A DNA stretch of 64,000 nt from Endothia cerciana (Eukaryota > Ascomycota > Sordariomycetes > Diaporthales > Cryphonectriaceae). The DNA is taken from the NCBI GenBank assembly GCA_026119935.1, contig JALRMH010000007.1:434001-498000 (forward strand). Reading direction: 5' to 3'. Of the stretch, positions 22,498 through 34,798 are shown piece after piece (within the stretch, counting starts at the first letter, position 1; each line of letters opens with the position of its first letter). The notes under the pieces are model-generated. The model was given only the letters and a program-made list of their open reading frames with translations, was not told the origin of the DNA and made no database searches. The position numbers were made by a program, and so were the translations under genes.

Positions 22498-24800
22498 ATG
22501 GAGTTGAGAACCAGTGAGCTGGAGGAAGCCCATCGGCTCCATAGCCTTGACCTGCACAAGACACAAGGCGGTGTCGAGGGTGCCAAAGCTCACTCTGGGG
22601 ATGCATCTGTTCTGGTTCTGGTCAGGTTCCCCGACTTCACACCGACCCACAGCTGTCGTTACTCCCTCTTCCAGACTGGCAAGCTCCGCTTGGCCCAAGA
22701 CCAGGTCCTGGGCACCGGATCAGAGCTCCTGAAAGCCCTGCTCAACAGCGAGGCACATCAGCGCCGGGCCAAGAAGGCAGCCGCTCCACTCCCTGAAGGG
22801 GTGACCCACGTCCTTGACCTTTCACCAACCACCGACGAGGATGACTTCACGATGGCCCTTCAGCACCTCAGCATCCCTGACGGCATCAAACTCTGGTACA
22901 GGTCAGTCTACATGGGGGTGTCGCCTTTGGCCGTTGCTGGCCATGATGATGCCTGCGACTGTCTCTTGCCCTTCAACGAGGCATACCCATACGAGGCACC
23001 ACCGTTATCCATACGAGGAGAAGGGGCCGAGGTCTGCATCTGGGATGTTGACGAATGGCCTGTCGATGAGCATCGCGACATTCCCGACTTCTGCCAGACT
23101 CGATGGGCCGCAAACACCATTCGTCTCTTTCGGTCCATCGCCCAGCCTCCAGGCCACAAAGACCTCCATATTGACTCGGCCTCTCGGATGTGGACGCTCG
23201 TGGGTCTGTTCAGCAAGCTGGAGATGACAAACTACGACATACTAGTAAGTGTAACTGTCAAGGCTGCCCTCCAACGTATCTTCTGGGCATAAGTTGCACC
23301 AGCTAACGATTCGGACAGCGCGGTGATGTGACAGCCTGGTACAACGCGGACCGCAATTATCTGTTTGTGGAGCTGCTGCCTGAGGAAACCCTACGCATCG
23401 GCCTCACCCTCAAGATCCCTCTCCTTTCGGAGCCTGCTTTCTGCATCCTAGTCAACGAACGGGCTCTGGAAGTCGCAGGAGGTCAACCGCGGGCCCAGCC
23501 CAGACAGACGATCTTCGGCCGGCGATGTTCCGACTTCTCCGGCACCGACGACTCCGAGTCGATTTCTCGCATCGTAGAGTACGCGGGCACCGCGATGGCC
23601 GATCGATACAAGGCCGCCATCGACGACCTGCTCGGCGACGATGCCCTCGACGTTATTTCGGCCCGGGAGTGGAATCAGCTCCGCGACCTGGATGACTTAA
23701 TCCCCAAGGACACCGTGGACGGTCTGCCCCGTCCCGTCAGACTCGCATACGACAAGCTGATGAACGAGATCCGTGCTAGTTTCAATAAGGCAGTCAGCAC
23801 AGTTGTGCGGCGCCCAACCGCAGATCTGCCGCACAAGATGATCATGGTTCCACGCGCGGGCACGCTGACAGTTGACACGGTGGACGGCTTGCGCTCTTAC
23901 TCGGTACCCAAGCACGAGCTGGCCAACTCACAGAGCTTCATCTCCGTGTACGCATCCCTGAACATATACCAGCGCGCTTTATGCCCTTTCATCTGGGAGC
24001 AGCTTTGCTCCTTCCACGACCAGGTCTTTGAGGATCGGGATGAGGTGGTGAGGACTGCGAACAGGTTCTTCGCTGAGCTCGACGAGGCCTTACGGGACGG
24101 CCTGCCCGACCTTGATTACCAGCAGGTCAGCTGGGCCGAAGATGCCCATAGTTTCATCAACCGGCTCTTTGTCAATATCCAATCGAGGCTGTATGGCTAC
24201 ACCAGGCCGCTGGTCCAGCGCGACCTATCTTCTTTCTCCTACGCCCTCACCCCTCACCTCGTTCTCACCCCCAACGACCACGAGATGAATTTCCTCCGTC
24301 TGATAGACGACGAGACGCGCTTCGACGCCGACGTCCCGGAGACGGATTTCGGCCCGAGCGGCCCAGGTCCAGCGTTCCACACGGGACGCACTGTCCCGAG
24401 CGTTTCTGACTTGGACGTTGAAGACCTGACCTTGCGGTCGGACAACGGCACCAGTACCGTCGCCGGGTCAGTCGTGGCCCAGGATGGCATCTCCACCGTC
24501 TACGACCGCCAGCGCGTCCTGGCCAGATCAGCCGAACCTTCTGTCTCATCGGAGGCCTTCACGGAAGAGGATCTGATGAGCGCCGAGTACGCCAACGCCG
24601 AGTACGCCGTCCCTGCCGCGCACCAGACCCGTGGCCGGGCCCTCGCGAGCCTTGTGGAGGAGGCCGGGGAGGAGGACGGCCCGGCGGCCGATGCTGACGG
24701 CTTGTCTTCCGAGTTCTATGACGACACCGACTCCGATGTCCTTATGTCTGATCCTGACGACGAGGGATTCGAGATCGTGACCGCGGACGAGTGCACCTGA
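22498..24800 (+). CDS. Unrecognised conserved-looking fungal protein, 742 residues or longer
   Basis: Exons are 22498-23244 and 23319-24800, phase 0, with a 74 bp intron (donor GTAAGT, acceptor GGACAG) joining NYDIL to RGDVTAWYN. It is soluble, without signal peptide or membrane segment; the last 250 residues are acidic and Ser/Asp-rich, probably disordered. No catalytic motif is recognised. The first in-frame ATG is at 22498, but the frame is open back to 22423, just after a TAA/AG, and that extension encodes DEGQLDRAIEASLATADN, which fits a ubiquitin-interacting motif (E-x-x-L-x-x-A-I-x-x-S-L). So the true protein may start in an upstream exon joined at an acceptor near 22423. Function unknown. 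Confidence 0.7.
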
Positions 24801-25716
24801 GCTGGGCGTACAAGATCCGTAAGGCATCCAACCCCATCGCCGCCGCCGACGTCTCCTTGGAGTTGTTACTGACTTCGACCCAGATCGTGCTGTTATACAT
24901 ACCCCAAAAACGTCGCATCCGGGTAACCTTGGCATGCCACGTATGGGGTGTTGCTGGCAAGCGGGCACGAGACTGGCAGAGGTCCATCTACCGGGAGTAA
25001 TCCCCAGCAGGTCATACCAAGCACTGGTCGAAGTGTGATATGGACACCAGTTCCTCGCATCATCACAGATCTATGTATGGCCTCTTGAGACTTCTCTCGA
25101 TCCTGCCTGATTCAAGAGGAGACCTAGACGGGGCAAAACAAGTCTCCAACTGGCTACCGGAGCGGCACACCTCTCAACCATAGAGTTTCGTCTCCTCCTT
25201 TTTTTATCTGAAATCCTTATTTTCTCTTCTTCCTGGAGATTTGGGGGCGCGGGGGGGGGGGGGGGGAGGATTCTTACTTCTTGGTGGTGTCTGGAGCGTG
25301 CCCATGCCCTCCGGGAGCTCATGAAGGGACCAAGCACAGGGCCCCTGGGGATCGGCACTACCTCTTGACGTTGCCTTGGTCACTCAAAAAGGACGGCGCT
25401 TGCCTTTTGGGGATTGTCCATGGAAGATACCAAAAGGTCCTTGAGACCAGTAGCCACGGGAGACGGTAAAGCAAATGGAAATGTTTCGAATGGGTTCTAC
25501 TTGTTCAACGCAACTCACTGAATTCCTCGTCGTGAGTTCAGGTAGTCATCTCTGGCGTATGCTATCGTTGGGTTGGCATCGGTCTATATTGTACAGAACG
25601 TCCAGATGAAAAGTCCTCGTGAAGAGGCAGGCAATGCTGTAGTCAACAACGTCATGGAAAGTCGCCATTCTCTGCCGTTGCCCTCAATGCTCCGCAGTCG
25701 TTTCCATGCAGCCTTT
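24801..25716. other. Convergent spacer
   Basis: Noncoding between two stops. It contains a G homopolymer run near 25250-25267 and an A/T-rich stretch around 25196-25230. The 95- and 69-codon frames here have no support. Confidence 0.5.
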
Positions 25717-26907
25717 TCAGAGTCTCTTGTAATCACCAGATATCTCCTCCCAGGAGACACCGCAGCACTGACCGCCAGAGGCACCACTGTACGCACAAGC
25801 ACGATTCTCCTCCTCCTCCTCCTCCTCCTCCTCCTCCTCCTCCTCCTCCTTGCTCTTGGCCTTCTCCACGGGGACCCCCTCGCCATCACCGCCACCAACG
25901 TCCACAACAGTGGGAGTGTCGCGAAAGGCCACCTCAGCATGAGGCGGGTCCGAATCATTCCGGTCTCGAATGCTGAAAACCCGGGCTAGCATGATGGCCC
26001 GCGCATCGTCCTCGCTGATGTGCCCGATACGACGCATCAGGTCAGCCTTGGTCTCGTGACGTAGACCAGGGCCCGAGGCCGGGCCGGCCTTGCCTAGAGT
26101 ACGAGGCGTAATGTCCGTAACGAAAGCGCGCAGCTCAGCCTCGGAGGCATGCTGGGCGTGATACAGCAGAACCGAGGTAGTGAGTGGTGCAGGGCCCGCG
26201 GATGGGTCGCAAGGGCTCTCCATGATGCCAGGTAAGTCCCTGGTGGATGCCCGCACCTCGACTGCGGGGGCGCGACGCGACATGTCGGCAGCCTCGCTCT
26301 GCAAGGCGCGGTCGAGGACGGGGTCGTCGTTCGGCAGGACATCACGGGCGGCGTCCGTGAAGATGTTGTTGGCAGAGGCGGTGCCTTCCTCGGTCTCGAG
26401 CTTGACGGCACGGGAGGGGACGAGGGCGTGACCTTGCTGAACCTCACCCTGGCCGCTGTTGTTGGCCCGCACCGTCGGCTCGTTCTCGAGGTCAGCAGAC
26501 CCAGAGCCGCTGGTCGCGTTGGGACTGGTCGAACCGAGGGCCTTGACACAATCGTCGATATAGAGTCGGAAGATGGCAAGGAATTGCGAACAGCTCGCCG
26601 AGATTGTCTGACGGATCCTCTCTTCGCTATCAGTCGTCACGGCGGTGTCTGCCTTGGGCCCGTAGGCCGCAACCGCATCACAGTAATCACAGAAGACCTT
26701 CATTATCTCTGCGAAATCTCGTCTGCACGTTGCAAAGTCGGTACCTTGTTCGTCGTGATTGTCGGCTTCCTTGCGACTATACAGATGCTCGAGGCGATGG
26801 TTCATGGTGATCAGATGTACCTCGAGGGCTGGTGAGGTGGGTGTCTCTGCTTGTTGGTGGGTGTTGGCGGCTTCGGCCTTACCGTGGTGACTGGCCTGGC
26901 TCCCCAT
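25717..26907 (-). CDS. Unrecognised acidic protein with possible N-myristoylation signal and polyglutamate run
   Basis: One uninterrupted frame. I prefer the ATG at 26907 (396 residues, starting MGSQASHHGK) over the in-frame ATG at 26997, because MGSQAS fits the N-myristoylation consensus (Gly2, Ser6) and the extra 30 residues are low-complexity Ser/Leu. Residues about 20-130 look alpha-helical (CDYCDAVAAYG and a SCSQFLAIFRLYIDD segment). The region around 250-330 contains LPGIMESP and a helix-rich part ending DDARAIMLARVFSIRD. Near the C-terminus there are 14 consecutive GAG codons (25807-25848), a repeat expected to vary in length, followed by CAYSGASGGQCCG. No family recognised. It lies upstream of, and on the same strand as, no obvious partner. 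Confidence 0.65.
   Translation of the reverse strand: MGSQASHHGKAEAANTHQQAETPTSPALEVHLITMNHRLEHLYSRKEADNHDEQGTDFATCRRDFAEIMKVFCDYCDAVAAYGPKADTAVTTDSEERIRQTISASCSQFLAIFRLYIDDCVKALGSTSPNATSGSGSADLENEPTVRANNSGQGEVQQGHALVPSRAVKLETEEGTASANNIFTDAARDVLPNDDPVLDRALQSEAADMSRRAPAVEVRASTRDLPGIMESPCDPSAGPAPLTTSVLLYHAQHASEAELRAFVTDITPRTLGKAGPASGPGLRHETKADLMRRIGHISEDDARAIMLARVFSIRDRNDSDPPHAEVAFRDTPTVVDVGGGDGEGVPVEKAKSKEEEEEEEEEEEEEENRACAYSGASGGQCCGVSWEEISGDYKRL
25807..25848 (-). repeat. Trinucleotide repeat (GAG)14 encoding polyglutamate
   Basis: Fourteen perfect GAG codons on the minus strand inside the acidic protein gene. The purity of the codon run implies recent slippage. Confidence 0.9.
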
Positions 26908-28279
26908 GGTCAATCTGTGTAGGAATAGAAGAGTGGGTTTGTGTGTACTCGAAGATGACAGGTTCGCTTGAATGTGGGAAAAGGGCTTGGAAATCAAGAT
27001 GATCTTCGCAAAGCTGTCTGGGTCTGGCCAAAACCTTGTATGATCGAAGGTCGAGGAGGGGGGATCAAGTCTTGGAAGCGCGAGACGTTTGATGTGCCTG
27101 GCAAATGGACGCCATGTCGAGTGGAAAATAAAGGCTGCCGATCAAACGGAGCGTCACGCTAGCTTTCGAGGTGGCAGGCGCAAGCAAAGGTGAGCAGCTT
27201 TTTATAACCTCAGTTTCTGCTGCTGCGGGCAGTCACCAGATCAGAATGATGCATTCAACGGAAACGGCAATAACCGCACCGTCCTGAGGGAACCAGCCCG
27301 TTGGGAGAACCTCCCCGAGTGCAAAGCTCGTGTGAAGTAGCGGAATTTGTAAATCAGTTGCTCACCCTGCGGTCGTATGTCTGATGGAGGTGATATTCCA
27401 TTGATATAGATATCTTAGTGGCTTATATTTACATAACAACCGCTGGATACCGCAGATGTGTTCGTTACGGCAGCCCTCGTTAATACATGCATCATCAATA
27501 AGCACAATGTAAAAAGAATCACGGATTCACAAAACGTAGAGGCTTGACGGCGCAGACAGGAATTCTACGTGCAGGTCAAGAGAAGCTTGAGGATGTTTGG
27601 ATCCACAATGTGTGAGTTATCTTCATATCTGCCGAGCTTTTGGCCCCTCGTGAGCTTCCGTCCGCGTGTCCGAAGCGGCCATCAGCTCAAACCCGGACAT
27701 TGTCGTTGATGGCTTTGTCGAGGCGGCTGACCTGTGAGGCCTTTGGTATATGGAAAAGAGAGGATGTGGGGGCATGAGACCGGATGATACCCTTAGGAAC
27801 TTGATCGAGGCCGAGTTTCTTTACGAGCCTACGAGACACGAGACGATCGCAAGTGTAGAAAGATTGTCAGAGGTGGAACTGCTGCTAGCTTTGAATGGAC
27901 CCAAACGATCCCAATATCGTAGTAAGATCGGCCAGGAAGGACGTCAGCTCTAATTCGACCGCAAGACGAGGACCTTGAACTGCTTGCCGACCTTGTGAGC
28001 GCAGATAAAAAGCACCGAATGACGGCCTGCTCGTACCGACACTGTCCATTATAGGTTCCAAGGTGAGAACCCACTGTAAACCTTCCCGTACTAAATCCCA
28101 TCGAAACCACAGGGATATGGGTTCGTGGGACAAGATGGCTTGCACTTGTGTGAGGTCACTCTCTCAGCACGCAACATGGGTATGTAGGGCTTGAATGTGA
28201 AAACCTTCAGTGTCTGAGACTTCCGCAGGTCTGTGCGTGCTGATGACCAGCATCGTTGTTCTTTATTGCCTGAAGGCGG
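26908..28279. other. Gene-poor spacer upstream of the acidic protein gene and downstream of Tap42
   Basis: About 1.4 kb that must contain the promoter of the gene starting at 26907. Short ORFs at 27750-28145 on both strands carry no motif. No RNA gene is recognised. Confidence 0.5.
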
Positions 28280-29380
28280 TTATCCTCGGTTCAAAGTATT
28301 CCCGCTTCCCTTCGGGTTTGCTTCCACAAACTCGTCCCACGCTCTCGCCTTCATGGTTTCCTCGTCCGCCTTCTCGATGTCGTCCTCATCCGGCTCCGGT
28401 CTGTGCCAACTTGCTTCTCCACCGCCCTCGATGATCCCGCCTCGCCGCTTCTCCTCCTCGAGATACTCATCAATACTCATCGTGGGTAGGTTATGGCCCG
28501 GCCTGAACACCTGCTTCGCCAGGTCTTGCCTGTTGCCTACAATCGTGAACGGCTGCAAGGGCTTGCCCTCTTTGCTGAGCAGCGGCCCGTTGAAGCTCTG
28601 CAGCCGCTTGAAAGGCCTGTCTAGCCGATCTGAAAAGCCATCCTGCCTCAGACCGTCTCGTCGCCGACGCTCATCCTCCTCGACGGTGCTCGCCTGAGGC
28701 AACAATGGCTCAGGCGCTCGTGCCAGGATCTCGGCCTCGCGGTTGAGGGACTCGAGCTGCTGGAAGGTCATGTGTACACTCAGCGCCAGGTTGGCGAGGT
28801 GGACCTGGCGCACAACCTCCTCGTCGCCCCCGATATCGTCCTCCGCATCTGGATCGCCGTATCCCGGATTTCTGCGCAGGTATGCTAGTTTTTGCTTCAG
28901 GGCCTGCTCGGCTTTGAAATTTGCGATCTTGGAGTTGCGGCGCGCCGCTGGGTCTGAGGAGGGGGTTGTCGAAAAGGATGCCGGATCTTCGGTGTACGAC
29001 TCGAGCATCTTGGAGTATTGCGGCCCGAGCAGGCTGTAGCTGTCGAGAGCCAGAAGGAAACGCTCGTAGCACGAGCGTGACCTATCGACAATCTGGCTGC
29101 GCTCTTTCGGTGATGTGGTGTGGACCTTCTGGATGAGCTCTGCGAGGTGGTAGTGGACGAGCAGGTATGGAAGGTCGCCGGTGGAGAGGTCCTCGAGGGA
29201 CTCGTTGGGACTGAAGATGCGCAGCTGGCTGATGAGGCCCAGACACTCGGTGTAATCTTCTATGGCATGCGTCAGGACGTCGTGGTAGGTGGGGTCCGTC
29301 ACCTCGAAGGCGCCCTCGAGGGCTAGCCGACGGTCCTCTGCCTGCGCGAAGACTGATTTGAGGGATTTGGATTCGTCCAT
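28280..29380 (-). CDS. tap42: Tap42/alpha4-like regulator of PP2A-type phosphatases
   Basis: A single frame of 366 residues. The start at 29380 gives MDESKSLKSVFAQAED, matching the usual N-terminus of fungal Tap42; the open frame upstream lacks this conservation. The N-terminal helical-repeat region (about 1-230) includes DLPYLLVHYHLAELIQK, AARRNSKIANFKAEQALKQK and NLALSVHMTFQQLESLNRE, all hallmark TAP42 segments. The C-terminal part has LLSKEGKPLQPFTIV, FRPGHNLPTMSIDEYLEEE and RRGGIIEGGG, the phosphatase-associated tail. Tap42 binds the catalytic subunits of PP2A and Sit4-type phosphatases downstream of TORC1 in nutrient signalling. It is divergently arranged with the Dicer gene; 662 bp separate the starts. 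Confidence 0.93.
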   Translation of the reverse strand: MDESKSLKSVFAQAEDRRLALEGAFEVTDPTYHDVLTHAIEDYTECLGLISQLRIFSPNESLEDLSTGDLPYLLVHYHLAELIQKVHTTSPKERSQIVDRSRSCYERFLLALDSYSLLGPQYSKMLESYTEDPASFSTTPSSDPAARRNSKIANFKAEQALKQKLAYLRRNPGYGDPDAEDDIGGDEEVVRQVHLANLALSVHMTFQQLESLNREAEILARAPEPLLPQASTVEEDERRRRDGLRQDGFSDRLDRPFKRLQSFNGPLLSKEGKPLQPFTIVGNRQDLAKQVFRPGHNLPTMSIDEYLEEEKRRGGIIEGGGEASWHRPEPDEDDIEKADEETMKARAWDEFVEANPKGSGNTLNRG

Positions 29381-30042
29381 GGTGCTTCCATATGGAGGAG
29401 ACGGATCGAGGCCGGAGAATTCGTCGAGGCGCAGGGGCAGTGTTGAGACAGCGGTTGTGGTGGGATATGCGGTGGATGTTCTAGATTTCAGGGTCCAGAG
29501 CGGGTGGCGAAGAAGCTTGGGCTCTCTGTCCCGCCATGTGCGGCTCAACTGATCGTGGGGGGCCTGGATACACCCTTGTTTGCGGTGGGAACATGGCGCC
29601 CGCACCCCCTGCGGAATAGAACCATGACTGCTGAACTCCCCTTACCCATCTCACCTTACCGCTCCTGGAAGTCAGTATATAGTAGCAGCCTTGTGGACCG
29701 GCCCAACCCAGAGACAGTGACCTCGAAGCTGGAGATGGAAAGGGAAAGAAATCGAGTGCTGCTCCCCTGAAATTGAGACAATAGGTAGGGATACCTTACG
29801 TAAGCCAGGGATATGCCGCCCTTCCCTTCCCCTCCCCCGCCGGTCTCCTGCAGCTGATCGTTTGCTGCAGACCATTTCCTCACAGACTATGCTGTGCAAC
29901 CGCATAAGAAACAAACACCTCAGCCTGGTGCAGATTTCTCCATCAGATAAACCAGCATCATTCCTTCTTAAAATCTTCTATCATCCTCCTTCTCGTTATC
30001 ACGTTTACTATCCCTCTCGTTCTCCATCAACTTGAAGCCAAG
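29381..30042. promoter_or_regulatory. Shared divergent promoter of Tap42 and Dicer-like genes
   Basis: 662 bp between two start codons facing away from each other. A pyrimidine-rich stretch lies just before the Dicer ATG. No specific operator is recognised. Confidence 0.45.
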
Positions 30043-33000
30043 ATGGGCGACCCAGCAACGTACGACATCGGCAGCCTCGAGCAAGGCTACCTGAGCAAAG
30101 ACGACGTGGAGTACCGCAGCGAGGATGACGAGACCGGCAGATTGGCCCAGAACGAGCCCTCCAAGCCTCGAAAGATCAGCCAGAAGAAGAAAATCGAGCA
30201 GACTAACTTCGCCAAGTGGATCGACAGCAACCAGAAGAAGCTGACCAGGAAGGCTGCAAAGCAGTCCTCGAGCCAGAATCACTCCCTCTCGTACATGGTC
30301 AAGAGTTGTGGGGGCGGCGAAAAGATCATCAGCAGCCCTCGCGACTATCAGCTGGAGCTTTTCGAACGAGCAAAGCACCAGAACACCATCGCCGTCCTCG
30401 ACACAGGTAATCTCTCTTCCCTCTCGCACATGGCCTTATCAGTCATTTTGTATCGCTAACTTCGTTCAAGGATCCGGGAAGACACTGATCGCGGCGCTCC
30501 TTCTCGAGCATACCATCAACCAGGAACTTGAGGACAGGGCAAAAGGCCTGCCACGTCGTGTATCCTTCTTCCTTGTCGACAAGGTGGCTTTGGCCTTCCA
30601 ACAGCATGCCGTTATCGAATGCAACCTCGCTCACTCTGCTGCCGTGTTCTCTGGAGAATCCGTCAGGCGCACCTGGACGAAGGCTTTCTGGGAGGCCGAG
30701 TTCGCGGAGCACGAGGTCATTGTCTGCACCGCCGACATCCTGAATCAATGTCTACAGTATGCCTATATTCGCATCGAACAGATCAATCTCCTCGTCTTTG
30801 ACGAGGCCCACCATACCAAGAAGAATCACCCCTATGCCAGAATCATCAAGGACTACTATGTATCGGTGAAGGGACAGGGCCTGCGGCTCCCACGGATATT
30901 TGGAATGACGGCGTCTCCTGTCGACGCACTGATAGATGTACGCCGGGCGGCAACTGAGCTTGAATGCTTGCTTGACAGCCAGATCGCCACGACCGCCGAC
31001 CCTGATTCTCTTCGGAGAAGTGTTGGCAGGCCCAAGAAGGAGATCGTTTCCAAATACGCCCCTTTGGTCAGGCCTGTCCAGACGATGCTCACTTTCAAGT
31101 TGAAGCCACTGGTTGGTAAGAACAAGCTGTTCTCTAGGGTCTTCTCATTTGCCGAGTCTGCCTCTCGGGAACTTGGCACTTGGTTTGTGGATCGGATGTG
31201 GCAGCTGTTCTTGGAAGATGAGGGGATCTTGAAGCTCGAGGCAAAGACGGAACGAAGCCTGAATAAGGATATGGCGGCTCTCGGGGTTGTGGAGAGGCAC
31301 AAGAACGCCGTTCAGTCTGCTCGTGAGCTCATCAAAAACCACGAATTCGTCAAACCTGAGCCGTTCCTCCTGTCCTCGAAGGTCCATCTCCTGATCGAGG
31401 TCTTGCAAGAGTATTTCAAGGACCCCAACGTCAGGTGCATCGTCTTCGTCGAGAGGCGGTGGACTGCTAAATTGTTGACCGATTTCTTTGAGAGCAATGT
31501 CACTGAAATCCCGAGGCTGAAGGTTGGGTCTCTGATGGGTGCGAATGCAGAAGATGTTTCGTCTCAGACATCATTCCGGGAGCAAATCAAGACCATCATC
31601 GACTTCAAGAAGGGTGGCACGAATTGCATATTCGCGACCTCGGTTGCTGAGGAGGGTCTCGACATTCCGGACTGCAATTTGATCATCCGCTTCGACCTCT
31701 GCAAGACGATGATTCAGTATATACAATCCCGCGGTCGAGCCAGACAGGCTGACTCGACCTACATCCATCTGCTCGAGGAGGGTAATGGTGACCACCGTCG
31801 AAGTATTTACCAGAACACCGAGAATGAGAGACTTCTGCGCAGATTCTGCAGCATCCAACCGGAGAGCAGGCTATTGAAGGGTAGCGATTACGATATGGAC
31901 TACTTCCTGCGGAAAGAGCGAAACCAGCAACAATACACCATCAAGTCTACTGGAGCCAAGCTAACCTACAAGAACAGTCTAACCATTCTTCAAGACTTTG
32001 TCAACTCTCTCCGCAACCAAGACGACTACGCTGAGGGCATGGGCCTTGTGGTTGACTATTCCGTACTATCCGTTCAAGGCGGCTTCGTCTGCGAGATCAT
32101 GATGCCCCCGCTGTCTCCCGTCACAAGCGCCATTGGGAAGATATACACAACGAAGCAAGTGGCGAAGTGCTCGGCGGCTTTTGAAGTATGCTTCAGATTG
32201 ATTGAGAAGAAGTTCCTGGATGACAACCTGCGGTCTAAGTTCGTTGAGAAGCGCCACGTCATGGCCAATGCGCGACTGGCCGTTTCTATGAAGAAGGCCA
32301 AGTACGACATGCGGTTGAAACCGCAGCTGTGGGCAGAGCTCGGCATTCCCGAGAAGTTGTATGCCACGGTGTTGACTCTATCGAAACCAAATTCTTTAGA
32401 GCGTCCCTCTCGGCCATTACTGATCTTGACACGGTCACCGCTGCCTCAAATCAAGCCATTTCCTCTCTTCTTCGGACCAGCAGAGCAGGGAATGACCTCG
32501 GATCTTGTTTGCCAGACTCTGAACGCTCCGATCACGCCGACAGAGGAGGATCTGCGGCTCTTCACAAGCTTCACGCTCAAGATATTCCTGGACATTTACA
32601 ACAAGAAGTACTCGGCGAGCGCGCAGGACCTGCCTTACTTCTTCGCGCCTGCCAACAAGAACCACCACTTTTTGTTCACAGAACTTCGAGAATCTTGGGA
32701 CGCTGTTGACTGGCCTTTGTTGCATCATGTTGCGGACAGAGACGCCGAGGATTATGCCGGGGATGAAGCAGACGAATTTTTCCAAGACAAATACGTTGTT
32801 GATCCTCACGATGGCGCTCGCAGATTCTGGCTACGGGGCGTTCGGAAAGATTTGACATGTAGAAGCCCAGTCCCCGATGATGTTGAACACCAACCCAACT
32901 ATCGACAGTGGAAGAGAGGTGATGTACCTCACGACATACTCCGCTGGAGTGTAACAGCCTGGAAGGCAACTCGAGAGGCCAGAGAGAATAAGTGGAAAAT

Positions 33001-34798
33001 AGACCAGCCAGTTGTGGTTGGAAAGTACGCGACGCTGAGGCGTAATTTCCTCGCCGATATCAATGAGAGCCACAAGAACCCTTTCTGCTACTTCGTGTTG
33101 GAGCCCATGCGAATATCACCAGTAAGTTGAGCCCTGTACGTGTCTTTGCTCCATTCTGACATCTTGCAGTTGGCTGTCGACATCGTCGCGATGGCCTATC
33201 TCATACCATCAATTATCCACAGGATCGAGCAAAACCTCATTGCGCTTGATGCATGTAAGCTCCTGGAGCTCAACATACATCCCGACTTGGCCCTGGAGGC
33301 ACTCACCAAGGACAGCGATAACCACGGCGAGAACGACGGCAGGGAGTCTATGCAAGCATTCGAGCCCGTCAATTTTCAACCTGGAATGGGTAATAACTAC
33401 GAGCGGCTGGAATTTCTTGGTGATTCCTTCCTGAAGATGGCTACCACAATTTCAGTCTTCACTCTCATCCCCAAGAAAGACGAATTCGACTATCACTGCG
33501 AACGAATGGTGATGATCTGCAATCAAAACCTATTCGGAGTGGCGCTGGGTGAAGACATCAAGCTGCAGGAATACATCAGGTCGAAGTCTTTCGAACGCGG
33601 AACCTGGTATCCTGTCCTGAAGCTGGAATTTGGCAAGACGCACTTGAAGACATTGAAACAGATGGACGAGCACAGACTGGCGGACAAGTCCATCGCAGAT
33701 GTGTGTGAGGCTCTCATTGGAGCAGCATACATGACAACGCGCAAGCATGACGACTACGATCTCGCTGTCCGAGCCGTCACTCGGCTCGTCAATCACAAGC
33801 AGCACCCCATGATGAGGTGGGAAGATTACTATGCAGCCTACAAGGTGCCAGTCTGGCAGGCTGTCCCTGCCAATGTCGTCGAATTGGACATGGCTAAAAA
33901 GATCCAGGAGATTACGGGGTACCAATTTAAGTACCCTCGTATTCTGAGGTCTGCCTTTCGTCATCCATCACGACCTTACGTGTACGACAAAGTCCCACAC
34001 TACCAACGCTTGGAGTTCCTTGGTGATGCGCTTCTCGACATGGCTTGTGTCGATTACCTCTTCCATGTCGCACCTAATGAGGGCCCCCAATGGTTGACTG
34101 AGCACAAGATGGCTATGGTGTCCAACCAGTTCCTTGGTTGCCTCGCTGTCTCCATGGGATTTCACAAGTTTATCCTGCATAATGACTCAGCTGTCCGATC
34201 ACAGATTCACGAGTACGTCACCGAGATCACCGAGGCCTGCCGCGCTGCGGAGGATGCCGCAGAAGCAGCTGGCAAGCCTCGTTCTGAGTTCTCAAGGGGC
34301 TACTGGGTCGAGGCGCCTCAGCCGCCAAAGTGCATCCCCGACGTGCTAGAGGCCTACCTGGGTGCCATCTTCGTCGACTCCGAGTACGACTACTCAACCG
34401 TGCAACGGTTCTTCAATACACACGTGCTGCCTTATTTCAGATCCATGCGCATGTATGACACTTTCGCCAACAAGCACCCTGTCACGTTCTTCACGCAGTA
34501 CGTCTTCGAGACCTTTGGCTGTCACGCATACGGTCTGCACTCGGAGGAGATGCCTGTCACGGACGATGTCGGCCTTGTCACTGGTCAAACAAAGGTTGTG
34601 GCTGGCATTTTGATACACGGCCAGGTGGTTGAGGGTGCCGTCAGTGAGAATGGTCGGTACGCGAAGGTTGCCGCTGCGCGGCAGGCGCTGGACAAATTGA
34701 AGGGCATGACAAAAGATCAATTTCTTGATGAGTACAAGTGCGACTGCAAGCCCGGAGAGGCGCCCAAGGATATTAGCGAGAGTGCCACGGCGATCTGA
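30043..34798 (+). CDS. dcl1: Dicer-like protein 1
   Basis: It cleaves double-stranded RNA to small RNAs in RNA silencing. Exons are 30043-30406, 30471-33121 and 33170-34798 (introns 64 and 48 bp), giving 1,547 residues, near the size of Neurospora DCL-1. In order: helicase with Walker A TGSGKT (residues 121-126) and DEAH box (232-235), helicase C with SRGRARQ, the Dicer dimerisation fold, a PAZ-like region, RNase III a (ERLEFLGD, 1083-1090; DVCEALIGA) and RNase III b (RLEFLGDALLD from about 1285; DVLEAYLGAIF), then a dsRNA-binding-like end with YKCDCKPG. Both RNase III sites keep the catalytic Glu/Asp residues, so it should be active. The C-terminal CDC cysteine motif is what I recall for DCL1-type rather than DCL2-type proteins. 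Intron 1 splits the Walker A codon for Gly. Confidence 0.93.

Noticed and set aside
22116..22517. Protein with CCLLSAV-type repeats
   Set aside because: The text comes from a 7 bp tandem repeat that reads in all three frames; the in-frame extension of the real gene is another frame.
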